64,000 nucleotides of DNA, taken from Paenibacillus artemisiicola. GTDB taxonomy: Bacteria > Bacillota > Bacilli > Paenibacillales > Paenibacillaceae. The notes under the pieces are model-generated. The model saw nothing but the letters and a program-made list of their open reading frames with translations, ran no database searches and was not told where the DNA came from. The position numbers and the translations under genes are program-made. The stretch is taken from NCBI RefSeq assembly GCF_017652985.1, contig NZ_JAGGDJ010000009.1, positions 95,822 through 159,821 on the forward strand, written 5' to 3'. Positions 18,431 to 28,009 of this stretch are shown here, in pieces (positions within the stretch are counted from its first letter, which is position 1; each line of letters begins with the position of its first letter).

Positions 18431-19606
18431 TCAAGCGTCCTTGGGGAACGAGACCGTGAACGTCGTGCCGCCGCTGCCGCTTTCGGCCTTGATATGCGCG
18501 CCGTGGCGCCGGATGATTTCGTAACAGATCGACAAGCCGAGTCCGGTGCCGCTGCCTTTCGTAGTGAAGAAGGGGATGCCGAGCCGCTCGAGCACGTCAG
18601 GCGGCATGCCTTCTCCTTCGTCCCTCACCGTAAAGCCGACCGCATGCGAATCTTCGAACAGCCCGACGCGGATTTCGCCTCCGGGCGGGGACGCCTCCAG
18701 GCCGTTTCGGACCAGGTTGATCAGCACCTGCTGCATCTCCCTCGCGTTCATGTCGACCGGAGGCACCGCTGCCGGTTCGAAGGTCACCTTCTTGCCCGTC
18801 ATCAGCGCGTCCGCTTCAAGCAGCGGCATGACGGCGTTGAAGGCTTCGAGCAGTCCGGTCCTTTCGCGATGGTCGGCGGCCGGGGACTTCGACAAGGACA
18901 GGAAATTGCCGATCATGGCGTTCGCGCGGTCCAATTCGCCGACGATGAGCTCGTAATGCGCGCTAAGCTGTCCGGTCGGCTGGAGCTGATGCATCAGCTG
19001 GAGGAAGCCTCGCACGGTCGCGATCGGATTCCTCACCTCATGGCTGATGCTCGCCGCCATCTGCGCGATCAGGTTCAGCCGGTCGAGCCGTTCCAGCTCG
19101 ATCCGCAGCTTCGCCTGCTCTTCTTTCCGTTCCGCGGCCAGATTCTCGAAGAACTCCTTGTCCGCCTGCATCCGGCGTTCCTGAAGCACGAAATCCGTGA
19201 TGTCCTCCGAGACCGCGAGCACGCCGAGCGCGTCGCCTTCGCCGTTCAGGATCGGCGTCGCGTTCCAGACCGAGATCATCCGGTGGCCGTCCTCCCAGAC
19301 GAATTCCAGCACCTCGTCGAGCACGTCCACCTTCCGGCGGCCCGAACGCTGCATCGGCATTTCGCCGGCCGACAGCTCGATCCGGTTCCGGTACACGGTT
19401 ACCTTCGGGGGATGGACGGAGGAATGGGAAAAGTCTCCGCCCGACGATACCCGCAGCATCCGGGAGGCTTTCCGGTTATGCAGGATTATCTTGCAGAGCG
19501 GATCGGTCGCGATGGATACGCCTCCGGGAGATTCATTGAAGATATCCCAATACTTGGACGGTATATTGAAAGCATCAGCCTGACCATCGGCGGGTTGCCG
19601 TGCCAT
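18431..19606 (-). CDS. Soluble PAS-domain histidine kinase (sporulation-kinase type)
   Basis: A 391-residue kinase without membrane helices. Residues about 15-150 form a PAS/PAC sensor (KYWDIFNESPGGVSIAT ... LGVLAVSEDITDF). A coiled linker follows, then HisKA with SISHEVRNP (phospho-acceptor His) and a HATPase domain with NLVRNGLEASP (N box), DEGEGMPP and GTGLGLSI. The SHEVRNPIATVRGFLQL form is the one seen in KinA/KinE-like kinases that feed the Spo0 phosphorelay. No response regulator is adjacent, which also fits an orphan sporulation kinase. AGGAGGG precedes the start. Confidence 0.85.
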   Translation of the reverse strand: MARQPADGQADAFNIPSKYWDIFNESPGGVSIATDPLCKIILHNRKASRMLRVSSGGDFSHSSVHPPKVTVYRNRIELSAGEMPMQRSGRRKVDVLDEVLEFVWEDGHRMISVWNATPILNGEGDALGVLAVSEDITDFVLQERRMQADKEFFENLAAERKEEQAKLRIELERLDRLNLIAQMAASISHEVRNPIATVRGFLQLMHQLQPTGQLSAHYELIVGELDRANAMIGNFLSLSKSPAADHRERTGLLEAFNAVMPLLEADALMTGKKVTFEPAAVPPVDMNAREMQQVLINLVRNGLEASPPGGEIRVGLFEDSHAVGFTVRDEGEGMPPDVLERLGIPFFTTKGSGTGLGLSICYEIIRRHGAHIKAESGSGGTTFTVSFPKDA

Positions 19607-19856
19607 AACCTCGAATCCCTCCTGCTAGCGTCTTAAGCGTCGGTTCGCGAGTTCCTGGAGCGAATGCGAGCATGATTAGTCATTTCCATGTTTCCCGCGC
19701 TTACACCTTCATGCCGCCCGTAAAATCCTAAAAAAATGGAATCCTAGGCGATGATGTCACCATCCGGCGACCACTTCCGGCATTCGGCCCGTCCCCGGCA
19801 AGGCGATTGGCTCGCTTCTGCGCGCATGCGGGCTTTCACGCTCATGCGTTCAACGC

Positions 19857-19880
19857 AAAAAAGCCGCCATGCGGCGGCTT
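19857..19880 (-). terminator. Terminator after acetyltransferase gene
   Basis: On the minus strand AAGCCGCCGCATGGCGGCTT forms a short perfect stem followed by a T run. It lies 49 bases after the stop of the gene that starts at 20717. The rest of the gap up to the kinase gene (19607-19856) shows no gene. Confidence 0.8.
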
Positions 19881-19928
19881 GTCTGAACGGCTTCGATTGT
19901 CTTGTTTGCGTATCTTACAGCCAGCGCT

Positions 19929-20717
19929 TTAGCCTAAGTAGACGCCGATCGCGACATCGGCGCCGAAGCCGAGCGACCGGTACACGCCTTCCCCCATCCT
20001 GCTCGATTGCAGCACGGCAAGCCGCGCGCCGGCGGCTTGTCCTTCGCGCAGGGCATGCGCCGTCAGCGCGGTTCCGAGGCCTCTGCGCCGATAGCCGTCC
20101 AACGTGGCTACGTTGTAGATGCCGATCGTCTCCCCGTCCCGGAACGCGGTCGCCGCCGCGGCGGGCCGGCCGTCCGCGAAGCCGACGTAATGCCGGAACG
20201 CGGGATGCCGGCCCATGGCGGCCGCTTCGTTGATCCGTACGAGCACGTCCGCGGCTTCACCATGGAATCCGAACCTATCCGGCACGATTTCCCGGAACCA
20301 CGCCATCTCCGCACGCGTGCGGATCGGCCGGACCGTAAAGCCGGGAATCGCCGGGCCTTCGTACGTCCAGCCGGCCAAGGACAGCGACATGCCGGATACC
20401 TCGTCGACCTTGTCCAGTCCATGGGCCGCCAAGGCCTCCGCCAAGCTCGCGGCGCCCGGTTCGTGCGGCCAGGTCAGCCATGTGAACGGAACCTTGCGCG
20501 CCCGATAACGCTTCGCGAAGCGTCCGACATCGTCCAGAACGTCTTCGGGCGAGGTCCCTGAATAAGCAAGGACGCGGTTGTATACGGGATGCGGCAGATC
20601 GGATTCGTGGCGGATCGCCCTTGGCGTTCGCTCGAAAACGATCCGCGGACAGACGCCGCTCATGCGTTCCCGCATGGCGACCATGTTTTGCTTGATGCGT
20701 TCTTGGATGCTCGTCAT
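19929..20717 (-). CDS. GNAT-family acetyltransferase
   Basis: A 262-residue two-part protein. The first half is a poorly conserved N-terminal GNAT-like domain. The second holds the acetyl-CoA site: IYNVATLDGYRRRGLGTALTAHAL, where R-R-R-G-L-G-T is the pyrophosphate-binding motif, and the family-typical end GVYRSLGF. The acceptor is unknown. It follows the LysR gene by 74 bases on the same strand and may be co-transcribed with it, ending at the terminator at 19880-19857. Confidence 0.82.
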   Translation of the reverse strand: MTSIQERIKQNMVAMRERMSGVCPRIVFERTPRAIRHESDLPHPVYNRVLAYSGTSPEDVLDDVGRFAKRYRARKVPFTWLTWPHEPGAASLAEALAAHGLDKVDEVSGMSLSLAGWTYEGPAIPGFTVRPIRTRAEMAWFREIVPDRFGFHGEAADVLVRINEAAAMGRHPAFRHYVGFADGRPAAAATAFRDGETIGIYNVATLDGYRRRGLGTALTAHALREGQAAGARLAVLQSSRMGEGVYRSLGFGADVAIGVYLG

Positions 20718-20791
20718 GCTTAACCTCGCTTTTATGGGATCGCGTCCGCCTCCTTCCCCGGATGTGCCGGCGGCGACGCGCGCAGTCTACG

Positions 20792-21673
20792 TCAGTCCTC
20801 GTTCCGTTCGCGAATGTGCTTGATGAACGCGTTAATGTCGAGGACGTGCTTATGCTTGGATTTGAAGCCGATCAGCAGCTCGTTGCGGACGAGCATATGC
20901 TCGAACAACGTCCGCCACCTCCGCTCCGCCGCGCCGGGCTGCTTGAGCAGATAGGTCGGAAGCAGGCTCACCCCAGCGCCTTCCGCGACCGCCCGCAAGA
21001 TCAAATGCAGGCTCGGAATGACGTGCACCGGGTTAATGACCGGCCCCGTATTGAAGAACTCCTTCCAATACCTGCGGATGATCGGCAGCTCGAGGCCGTA
21101 GCTGATCCATCGCTGCTCCGTCAGCCACCGTTCCATCTCTTCCGTCCGCGCGAATTCCGGTACCGCCGTGTCCGGCGGCGCCACGAGCACGAAGCGTTCT
21201 TCCATCAGCCGCACGTATTCGATGCCGGGGGTCGCAAGCTTCTTGTCCGTAATGACGATATCCACGCGGTCTTCTTTGAGGAGCTCCAGCAAGTGATCGG
21301 CATCCCCGAAGTACGTGACGGTATTCCATTCCATCCCCGACAAATGCGCCATCACGCTCTCGGTAAACAGCTCGTGCGTCGTTCCGATTTTGATCGTCTT
21401 CATGGCCGGGGACAAATGCGATTTCAATTCCATCGTCTTCTCTTCCAAGGACTCGATATGAGGCGCGAGATGCGCGTACAGCTGCTTGCCCCGTTCGGTC
21501 GGAACCAGCTTGCGCGTCGTTCGCGCGAACAGCCGTTCGCCGACCTCGGCTTCCAGGGACGCGAGGTGCTGGCTCAGCGCCGGCTGCGTCATGATCCGGG
21601 TCTTCGCGGCTTCCGACACCGAATTGTGCTTATAAATGGCGATGAAGCTTCGGTACCATTCGAAATCGACCAT
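20792..21673 (-). CDS. LysR-family regulator of two acetyltransferase genes
   Basis: A 293-residue LysR protein: EWYRSFIAIYKHNSVSEAAKT and MTQPALSQHLASLEAEVGERLF form the DNA-binding part, followed by the effector domain (IKIGTTHELFT ...). The start is set at the ATG at 21673 because AAGGAAGGAG lies just ahead; an in-frame upstream ATG has no such site. Its own promoter and that of the acetyltransferase at 21967-22809 share a palindrome at the same distance from the -35 box, so this protein probably controls both. The effector is unknown. Confidence 0.87.
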   Translation of the reverse strand: MVDFEWYRSFIAIYKHNSVSEAAKTRIMTQPALSQHLASLEAEVGERLFARTTRKLVPTERGKQLYAHLAPHIESLEEKTMELKSHLSPAMKTIKIGTTHELFTESVMAHLSGMEWNTVTYFGDADHLLELLKEDRVDIVITDKKLATPGIEYVRLMEERFVLVAPPDTAVPEFARTEEMERWLTEQRWISYGLELPIIRRYWKEFFNTGPVINPVHVIPSLHLILRAVAEGAGVSLLPTYLLKQPGAAERRWRTLFEHMLVRNELLIGFKSKHKHVLDINAFIKHIRERNED

Positions 21674-21713
21674 AGCGGCTCCTTCCTTCTTGGATCGCAG
21701 ACCCACTCTCCTG

Positions 21714-21778
21714 ATTGTAAAGTTTGCTCACATCGACAACAAATTACGAAATAAAGGACCGCCTATAAATTCATTTAT
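21714..21778 (-). promoter_or_regulatory. Promoter and LysR operator of the LysR gene
   Basis: On the minus strand: palindrome ATAAATGAATTTAT (21778-21765), then -35 TTGTTG (21742-21737), 17-base spacer, -10 TACAAT (21719-21714). The palindrome is centred about 65 bases before the expected start point, the classical LysR recognition position. Arrangement and sequence recur at 22873-22937. Confidence 0.75.
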
Positions 21779-21916
21779 CAAAACGCGGCAAGCCTTCTCG
21801 ATGCACCTTACCGTACCATCGCGAAGCGGCGGATTGTACTACCGTTCTGTTGGGTGGGCCATAACCCGCCGTTATGGGGAGCGGCCGCCTGAAGAGGCGC
21901 GAACGCAAAACGGGCA

Positions 21917-21950
21917 AAAGAAAAACCTTGAAGGACGATCCTTCAAGGTT
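21917..21950 (-). terminator. Terminator after second acetyltransferase gene
   Basis: A perfect 12-bp stem (AACCTTGAAGGA with its complement, loop of three) is followed by TTTTTCTTTT on the minus strand, 16 bases past the stop codon of the gene starting at 22809. It separates this gene from the LysR unit. Confidence 0.88.
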
Positions 21951-21966
21951 CGGTGTCTGCCGCCGT

Positions 21967-22809
21967 TCAAGCCTGCGGAAGCACATAATTCGGGCGCACG
22001 TACAGTCGCGTAAATCCCGCCCGGTGGTAGTTGCCGTACGACTTGTTCTTGCGTTCTTCGCCTTCGGACGGTTGTCCGGTCTCGGCGGTGAAGCCGGACA
22101 CGCCGGCCGCGATGCCGTCCGCGATCCGCCGCTCGATCAGCGCGTTCTGCGCCCCGCGGCCGCGGTACTCGGCCAACGTCGCATCGACGCCGAGCCACGC
22201 CCAGCCGCCGTCGATGAACATCGCTCCGCATGCGACGGGCACGCCGCCGTCGTACGCCGCGTAGACGTTCCATTTCGGTCGTCCGACCAAGGCGGACTGC
22301 CAGTCGGCGACCGCCGCGGGCAGCCCGAATCCGGCTTGCACGACTTGGCCGAAGTGTGCGGCGTCCTCCGGACGAACGAGCTTCACCTCAAGCGCCGTCG
22401 GAATCGGATGGCCCTCCGCGGGACTCGCGTCCCGGTAATATTTCGCCCAGCCGTTGCCGGTACGCCTATAACCGCGGGCTTCCAACGACTGCGGCAGCCC
22501 TTCCGGGCGCGCGGTCGGCGCGAGCTGCAGGGCATGAGACGGAACGGCGTGCTCCTTCATCCAGGCGATGGCCCGCTCCAGCTCGTCTTCGCTTGCGGGC
22601 TCGTCGATGCCTAAGCCGAGCACCCGATTGAACTCCGCGATCGGCGTCCCGCGGTCCGCGAGGCCGATGGCCGTTCCCAATCGCCGGAAAGCGATATTCG
22701 TGCGTTGGACGATCGCGGCGGGAGCGGCGGCGTACATGTCGAACCACGCCTCGCGTTCGACTTGTTCGATCGCAAGATGGACATCCCGGACAAAGCCGGT
22801 ATTCTTCAT
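21967..22809 (-). CDS. GNAT-family acetyltransferase
   Basis: A 280-residue acetyltransferase. The acetyl-CoA-binding segment is WLGVDATLAEYRGRGAQNALIERRI (R-G-R-G-A motif), and the end (NYHRAGFTRLYVRPNYVLP) is typical of this group. The first 120 residues are a degenerate GNAT-like half. AGAGATACCC, a weak ribosome site, precedes the ATG. It has its own promoter with a LysR-type palindrome and its own terminator, so it is a single-gene unit. Acceptor molecule unknown. Confidence 0.82.
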   Translation of the reverse strand: MKNTGFVRDVHLAIEQVEREAWFDMYAAAPAAIVQRTNIAFRRLGTAIGLADRGTPIAEFNRVLGLGIDEPASEDELERAIAWMKEHAVPSHALQLAPTARPEGLPQSLEARGYRRTGNGWAKYYRDASPAEGHPIPTALEVKLVRPEDAAHFGQVVQAGFGLPAAVADWQSALVGRPKWNVYAAYDGGVPVACGAMFIDGGWAWLGVDATLAEYRGRGAQNALIERRIADGIAAGVSGFTAETGQPSEGEERKNKSYGNYHRAGFTRLYVRPNYVLPQA

Positions 22810-22872
22810 GGGTATCTCTCCTTTTGCGTCTATGGACTGGCCTGCTGCGGATGCCGGATCCGCACGTTGCTT

Positions 22873-22937
22873 AGTGTAAGGGTCCGTCGCCTCGACAACA
22901 AATCACAAAATAACGGAGCGGCTATAAATTAATTTAT
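22873..22937 (-). promoter_or_regulatory. Promoter and LysR operator of the acetyltransferase gene
   Basis: On the minus strand: perfect palindrome ATAAATTAATTTAT (22937-22924), -35 TTGTTG (22901-22896), 17-base spacer, -10 TACACT (22878-22873). Element order and spacing match 21714-21778, and the stretch between palindrome and -35 box is also alike. Confidence 0.75.
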
Positions 22938-22973
22938 GCGTGTCCCGCAAGCGGCCCGGCCCTTCGGGTCGGT

Positions 22974-24071
22974 CTACTGCCCCTCGGGCGCGAGCGTCCG
23001 GCCCCTGGCCATGCTGACGAGCAATAAGAGCAGCGGAAGCGCGACGATGAAGATCGGGAAAATATACGGGATCCACACGAAGGTCGCATAATCCAAGATG
23101 CCGATGACATTCGCGGGAACCAGGGAAATCGCGAAGATCGCGGCCGCCACGAATCCGATCATGATCCGCCAGTTCTTCACGCCGAACAACTGCGCGGTTC
23201 CGTAGCTGTTGATGAACAAGTAGATGGCCAGCTTCACGAATACGCTGAAAATCCAGATGAACATGATCCATACGTCCATATTTTGAATGAATTCCAGATA
23301 ATTGATAAAGCGAACCATGCTGAAATACGGAAAGACCAGGGTGGATCCGATGTTCGTTCCGAAGGTCATGATCACCATGACGGACGTGACGACGGCGATC
23401 AGCGACGGCACGCAGATCGCGAGCAGCGTCGGCTTCAGCATCTTCTTGGAATTGGCGATGAAGGGCGTCAGCATCATGATCATCATGGATTCCCCGAGGA
23501 ACGACGCGTTCACCAGCGAGCCTTTCAGAATGGACAGCGCCCCGGAGTCCGCATAGACGGGCAGCAGCAGATCGACGTGCAAATTGGTGACGTTCAAGCT
23601 AAACGTCACCAGGATGCCCGCCAGGAGCAGCGGACCGGCCATCTCGCTGAAACGGGCGATCGCTTCGACGCTGCCGGCGTAATTGATGTACGTCATGGCG
23701 GCGACCATGAGAAACGCGATGAGCCAAATCGGCGTGTCGTGAAAGAGATACTGCTTAATGAACAAGGAGAAGATCCGCAGGATATCCGCGGAGACCGAAA
23801 ACCAGACCGCGATGTACAGCGCGCCGATCAGCCAGCCGATCCACTTCCCGACGAGCTTCTGCGCGAACTCCACCAGCGTCAGCGAATCATGCCGCTGACT
23901 GACCAGGATCAGGACCAGCGTCACGAACAGTCCGATGACGCCGGCCACCGCCAGCGAAATCCAGGCGTCCTGCCTGGCCGTCTCGATCGTCGGCGCCACG
24001 GTCAGCCAGATGCTCATCGAAATTTCCAGGGTCGTAAACATCCAAAACAACTGCCAAGGCGAAATCTTCAT
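22974..24071 (-). CDS. Spore germinant receptor subunit B (GerAB/GerKB family permease)
   Basis: A 365-residue inner-spore-membrane protein of the GerAB (APC superfamily) type with about ten helices; the N-terminus reads KISPWQLFWMFTTLEI and helix-rich segments follow to the C-terminus. In known receptors this subunit binds the small-molecule germinant. The ATG at 24071 overlaps the preceding gene by four bases. It is the third gene of a receptor operon in the order A-C-B; many operons have A-B-C. Confidence 0.92.
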   Translation of the reverse strand: MKISPWQLFWMFTTLEISMSIWLTVAPTIETARQDAWISLAVAGVIGLFVTLVLILVSQRHDSLTLVEFAQKLVGKWIGWLIGALYIAVWFSVSADILRIFSLFIKQYLFHDTPIWLIAFLMVAAMTYINYAGSVEAIARFSEMAGPLLLAGILVTFSLNVTNLHVDLLLPVYADSGALSILKGSLVNASFLGESMMIMMLTPFIANSKKMLKPTLLAICVPSLIAVVTSVMVIMTFGTNIGSTLVFPYFSMVRFINYLEFIQNMDVWIMFIWIFSVFVKLAIYLFINSYGTAQLFGVKNWRIMIGFVAAAIFAISLVPANVIGILDYATFVWIPYIFPIFIVALPLLLLLVSMARGRTLAPEGQ

Positions 24072-25228
24072 GCGCGGTCTCCTATTCCCGGGATGCGCTT
24101 GCCGATCCCGCCCGTGTTCTGGATTTTCAGTTTGACCGTGACCGACACCTCGACGGTCGGAAACAATTGGTCCCACTTGCCCCGGAGCTTCTTCCACTCG
24201 TACGGATGCTCGCGGTGAAGTTCTTCGCCGATGCCGAACACGTCCTGCCCGTACTGGAGCTGCACCTTCTTGATCGTGGCTTCGACCTGCTTGGCTTTGA
24301 TGGCGTTCAGCTTGCGTTCCAGCGGAATCCGCTCGGAGGAAGCGGAGATGTCGATATTCGTGTTGTTTTCGAGCACCCTTCCGGTCCCCTCCAGCTTCAC
24401 GAAGGCTTTCAGCCGGTTGCCGTCGATTCGGGTGCGGATGGTTTTTTTCAAGTTGGATTCGTACAGCGAGACGGTGCCTCCCCCCGTTTCCTCCGTCAGA
24501 AATTGATTTTTGAGCACCCCCTTGACCCAAAACAATTCCAGGGATTCGCGGCCGCTCACTTCGCCGACCATCTGCAGCTGCCGGTTGAAGATCGCGACGG
24601 ACTTCACTTCGATGATTTCGTTCTTCTCTTGCCCGTTCTTCGGCGAGATCTCCACCATCGGCATGGAGGGCCGGACGCCGTCCCGCCCGACGTCCAGCAG
24701 CACGTCTCTCAAGGCGGTATCGCCCAGACGGCAAAACCGGTCTTGATCGACGGCCACGATCGCCGAGAACTGATTGAACGGACTGTTGATCTCGAGCACG
24801 TCCCGTCCCTCGCCGTTGTTCACGACGAAGATATCCGTCCGCATCCGCGTATCGGTATTGCGCGTGAATTGATCCATCACGTCGATGATGCCCTTGCGCG
24901 CGAGCCGCTCGCCGATGAAGATGGACCGGCGATGGCCGAGGAAAATTCTCCGGGGCAGCTTGTCCTGCACCTGCTGCTCCAAGTCGACGATCGAGGAACC
25001 GGACGCCGAGATGACGATGTTGGCCCGCTGTCCGCTGCCCGCGCCTTCGGTCGTGCTCTTGAACCCGGCCGGCACGGCGATCTGCGCGCTTTTCTTCAGT
25101 TTCCCGTCCTCCGACAAGTCCAGCCCCGTGCCGATCCAGAACGCGTAATCGTTGATTTCGTTCCGGTCCCAGCAGCCGGAGAGACAGAGCATGACCAACA
25201 AGCAGCCTGCCGCGCGTAGACATTTCAT
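24068..25228 (-). CDS. Spore germinant receptor subunit C (Ger(x)C lipoprotein)
   Basis: A 386-residue lipoprotein of the germinant receptor. Signal peptide with lipobox LCLSGC (Cys19), then the family's opening WDRNEINDYAFWIGTGLD. The rest is the three-domain Ger(x)C fold. Both ends overlap their neighbours by four bases, so gerA-C-B is translationally coupled. An in-frame upstream start inside the gerA gene is rejected, since it would bury the signal peptide. Confidence 0.92.
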   Translation of the reverse strand: MKCLRAAGCLLVMLCLSGCWDRNEINDYAFWIGTGLDLSEDGKLKKSAQIAVPAGFKSTTEGAGSGQRANIVISASGSSIVDLEQQVQDKLPRRIFLGHRRSIFIGERLARKGIIDVMDQFTRNTDTRMRTDIFVVNNGEGRDVLEINSPFNQFSAIVAVDQDRFCRLGDTALRDVLLDVGRDGVRPSMPMVEISPKNGQEKNEIIEVKSVAIFNRQLQMVGEVSGRESLELFWVKGVLKNQFLTEETGGGTVSLYESNLKKTIRTRIDGNRLKAFVKLEGTGRVLENNTNIDISASSERIPLERKLNAIKAKQVEATIKKVQLQYGQDVFGIGEELHREHPYEWKKLRGKWDQLFPTVEVSVTVKLKIQNTGGIGKRIPGIGDRA

Positions 25229-26622
25229 GGCTTTTTGGGCGCCGGCACGAAGCGTTTGTTCATGCGCACCAGCGAGTCCTTCCATAGGTTTTTCCCGATC
25301 GGCGCGACGGGCTTTAAGTACGGCATGCCGAACGACTTGAGCGTGACCAGATGAATCATGATGAACATGATGCCGATCGCCACGCCGTACAGACCCAGGA
25401 AGCCGCCCGCGACCAGCAGCGGAAACCGCAGGATGCGAAACGGCAGCGCCAGGCTGTAGCTGGGGAACGCGAACGACGCGATGCCCGTGCCGGCCACGAT
25501 CATGACGATCGGGGCGGAGATGAAGCCCGCTTGAACGGCCGCCTCCCCGATCACCAGCGCGCCGACGATGCTCACGGCCGAACCGATCGCCTTGGGCAGG
25601 CGAAGTCCCGCTTCCCGCAGCCCCTCGAACATCAGCTCCATGAGCAGCGTTTCGATGACGGTCGGGAACGGAATCCCTTCCCGGGAGGCCGAGATGCTCA
25701 GCATCAACGCCAGCGGGATCATCTGCGGATGGAACGTCGTCAGCGCGACGTAGATGGAAGGCAGCAAACAGGACAGTATGGCGAGCAGCAGCCGCAGCAT
25801 CCGGACGGCCGAGACGTAGATGAAGCGCTCGTAATGGTCTTCCGCCGCTTGAAGGCCCGCCCAGAAGGTCATGGGCAGCAGCAGCGCATTGGGGGAGCCG
25901 TCGACGATGATGGCGATCCGGCCCGCCAGCAAGCTCGCGGAGACGGTGTCCGGGCGTTCCGTGTTCTGGATCTGAGGGAACAGGGACAGCCTGCGGTCTT
26001 CGATGTATTCTTCGATATATCCGGAATCCAGCAGCTGATTCGTATGTATCGTCTGAAGCCTGCGCCTTACCTCCTGAAGCAGCCCGGGCTTGACCACGTC
26101 TTCGATATAGGCGACGACGAACTCCGTATTGGTCAGTTCGCCCGCTTGATGCCGCTCGAACTTCAAGCTCGGGTGGCTGATTTTGCGCCGAATCAGGCTG
26201 AGGTTCGTCTTGAGGTCCTCGGTAAAACCTTCGCGCGGCCCGCGAATGGCGGCTTCATTGGAAGGTTCGGCGATGGCGCGCTGCTTGAACGCGGTCAGCT
26301 CCGCCAGATAGGCCACCGGCCGGCCGTCCAAAAAAATGGCGGTGCAGCCTTTCAACACTTTGGCGACGACCTCCGACAAGCGCGTGACGCTCTCGTACTG
26401 CGTCATCCGATCGAAATCGCGGCTAAGCATGCAGGTCGATATGATCTGCTCCAATTTAGTCGAATCCGTCAGCTCGTCGATATAGACGAGCAGCAGCTCG
26501 GCGCGATCCGGGAGCTTCAGCGGCCTGAACACGATGTCCGCGCAATGCTGAAAAACGCGCCGCAGCGCATCGTGATTGATCCCGACGCGCTCGTCCACAT
26601 TCAAAGGAAGGCTCGATTCCAT
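25225..26622 (-). CDS. Spore germinant receptor subunit A (GerAA/GerKA family)
   Basis: A 465-residue receptor subunit with a soluble N-terminal domain (about 1-240), then membrane helices and the conserved SREGIPFPTVIETLLMELMFEGLREAGLRLP segment. The TEFVVAYIEDVV and LLAGRIAIIVDGSPNAL stretches are also family hallmarks. The start at 26622 (MESSLPL) is chosen because AAGGTGG lies eight bases ahead; a GTG four codons up is possible. First gene of the operon. A forespore (sigma-G) promoter would be expected upstream, but none could be named with confidence. Confidence 0.93.
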   Translation of the reverse strand: MESSLPLNVDERVGINHDALRRVFQHCADIVFRPLKLPDRAELLLVYIDELTDSTKLEQIISTCMLSRDFDRMTQYESVTRLSEVVAKVLKGCTAIFLDGRPVAYLAELTAFKQRAIAEPSNEAAIRGPREGFTEDLKTNLSLIRRKISHPSLKFERHQAGELTNTEFVVAYIEDVVKPGLLQEVRRRLQTIHTNQLLDSGYIEEYIEDRRLSLFPQIQNTERPDTVSASLLAGRIAIIVDGSPNALLLPMTFWAGLQAAEDHYERFIYVSAVRMLRLLLAILSCLLPSIYVALTTFHPQMIPLALMLSISASREGIPFPTVIETLLMELMFEGLREAGLRLPKAIGSAVSIVGALVIGEAAVQAGFISAPIVMIVAGTGIASFAFPSYSLALPFRILRFPLLVAGGFLGLYGVAIGIMFIMIHLVTLKSFGMPYLKPVAPIGKNLWKDSLVRMNKRFVPAPKKP

Positions 26623-26862
26623 GCTGTTTACCACCTTATGCCAACATCTCTGTCCTTAACTTGTTCGGATTGCCCCCCCTTTATACCCTTTCGCCGCGCC
26701 GCCGGGCGCGACGTCCGGCGCGCCCGCGACGGGCGGCCGCCCCACCCTGTCAAGCCCGGTTGGCCTGCCCCGCGAATGCAAACAAAAAGACAGCTCCGTC
26801 CACGATGACGGCTGCTGCCTGAGAGGCGATTCATGAATTTACGCGCGGACGGGGCATGGGAA

Positions 26863-27729
26863 TCACGGGTTGAACATAAAGCTCAGCAGCCGCTTGCTTA
26901 CGGCTTCGTCGCGCGTGATGACCGAGATTTGGCGGTACGATTCGAAATCCTGAATGGGGATCGCTTTTATCGTCGGCTTCATCTGGCTGATGAAGATGGC
27001 GGGCAGAATGGAGATGCCCAGATTGGCATGGATGAAGCCAAGGATGCTTTGGCCCAGCTCGATTTCGAGCGCGACGTTCAGCTGCTCGCCTCTTGCGGCG
27101 AACGCCTCGTCGACCAGCATTCGCACGTCGCAGCCGTCCGGCAGCATGACGAAGGTTTCCTGCTTGATCTCGTCGAACGATACTTCGTCTCTGCTCCCGT
27201 ACAAGGGATGATGGTTGTTCACGAACAGATAGAACGGCTCCGTAAACGCGGGGGTCGAATGATACGCGTGCTTCACGCCCCGGTCGTCGAAAAAAGCGGC
27301 GTCGAGAATGCCGTTATCCAGATGCGTCAGAAAATCATGAAAGCAATAAAAAACGCGGATTTTGATCTCCAGCTTCGTGGTCGCCTGCCGGTTGCCGGCA
27401 ATGCGGGCGGGCAGAAATATCGTGGCGACGCTCGGCCAGGAACCGATCGTGAGGTCGACCTTGCCCTCGTCCTGCATGAGCGCGATCTCCCGCTTCATCG
27501 CGTTCACTTCGTTCGCGATGACCTTGCTTCGTTCAAGCAGAATCCGGCCGGCGGGCGTCAGCGCCACGCCCACGGACGAACGCGTCAACAGCTGCGCCCC
27601 GAGCTCCGTCTCCAAGTTGCGGATTTGCTTGCTCAGCGCAGGCTGGCTGATATGCAGGGATTCGCTGGCTTTCGTCAAGCTCTTCGTCTCCGCCGTTTGC
27701 CGAAAAGCCTCCAGCCATTCCATCCTCAT
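26863..27729 (-). CDS. LysR-family regulator
   Basis: A 288-residue LysR protein: EWLEAFRQTAETKSLTKASESLHISQPALSKQIRNLE is the DNA-binding part; the rest is the effector domain. The start at 27729 follows AGGAGG by seven bases; an ATG six bases earlier sits on the ribosome site. It is divergent from the monooxygenase-DinB pair at 28010, and a CGAAAA-CTTA-TTTTCG dyad lies between them (27842-27857), so regulation of that pair is plausible but unproven. Confidence 0.85.
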   Translation of the reverse strand: MRMEWLEAFRQTAETKSLTKASESLHISQPALSKQIRNLETELGAQLLTRSSVGVALTPAGRILLERSKVIANEVNAMKREIALMQDEGKVDLTIGSWPSVATIFLPARIAGNRQATTKLEIKIRVFYCFHDFLTHLDNGILDAAFFDDRGVKHAYHSTPAFTEPFYLFVNNHHPLYGSRDEVSFDEIKQETFVMLPDGCDVRMLVDEAFAARGEQLNVALEIELGQSILGFIHANLGISILPAIFISQMKPTIKAIPIQDFESYRQISVITRDEAVSKRLLSFMFNP

Positions 27730-28009
27730 GTGCATTCCTCCTAACTTTGCGTTATTCCCCACCAAACAGAGCGGTAGTACAATCCGCGGATTCGGAGTGT
27801 TACAGTATGGCTGCGGCAGGACGCGCTGCTTGACGCCGCGCGCCGAAAACTTATTTTCGAGGAGGCGCATAACGGTGACAACGCAGCCGAGGAAGATATT
27901 CGCCGGTCCGGGTATCGCGCATGAATATTAGGCTTCCCCGCGAAGGTCCGCCTATGCGTTCGAGCCCGTATCCGCGGCCGTCTCCATGGAAATGAAAGAG
28001 GAGAGCTTC

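Noticed and set aside
22974..25223. A 749-codon frame spanning gerB and gerC
   Set aside because: Two genes in different frames with a clear 4-base start/stop overlap; the upstream half is a shadow of gerC.
27833..27931. Short GTG-started frame with AGGAGG between the LysR gene and the ABM gene
   Set aside because: Only 18 codons, no conservation can be judged; the ribosome-like site may be chance.
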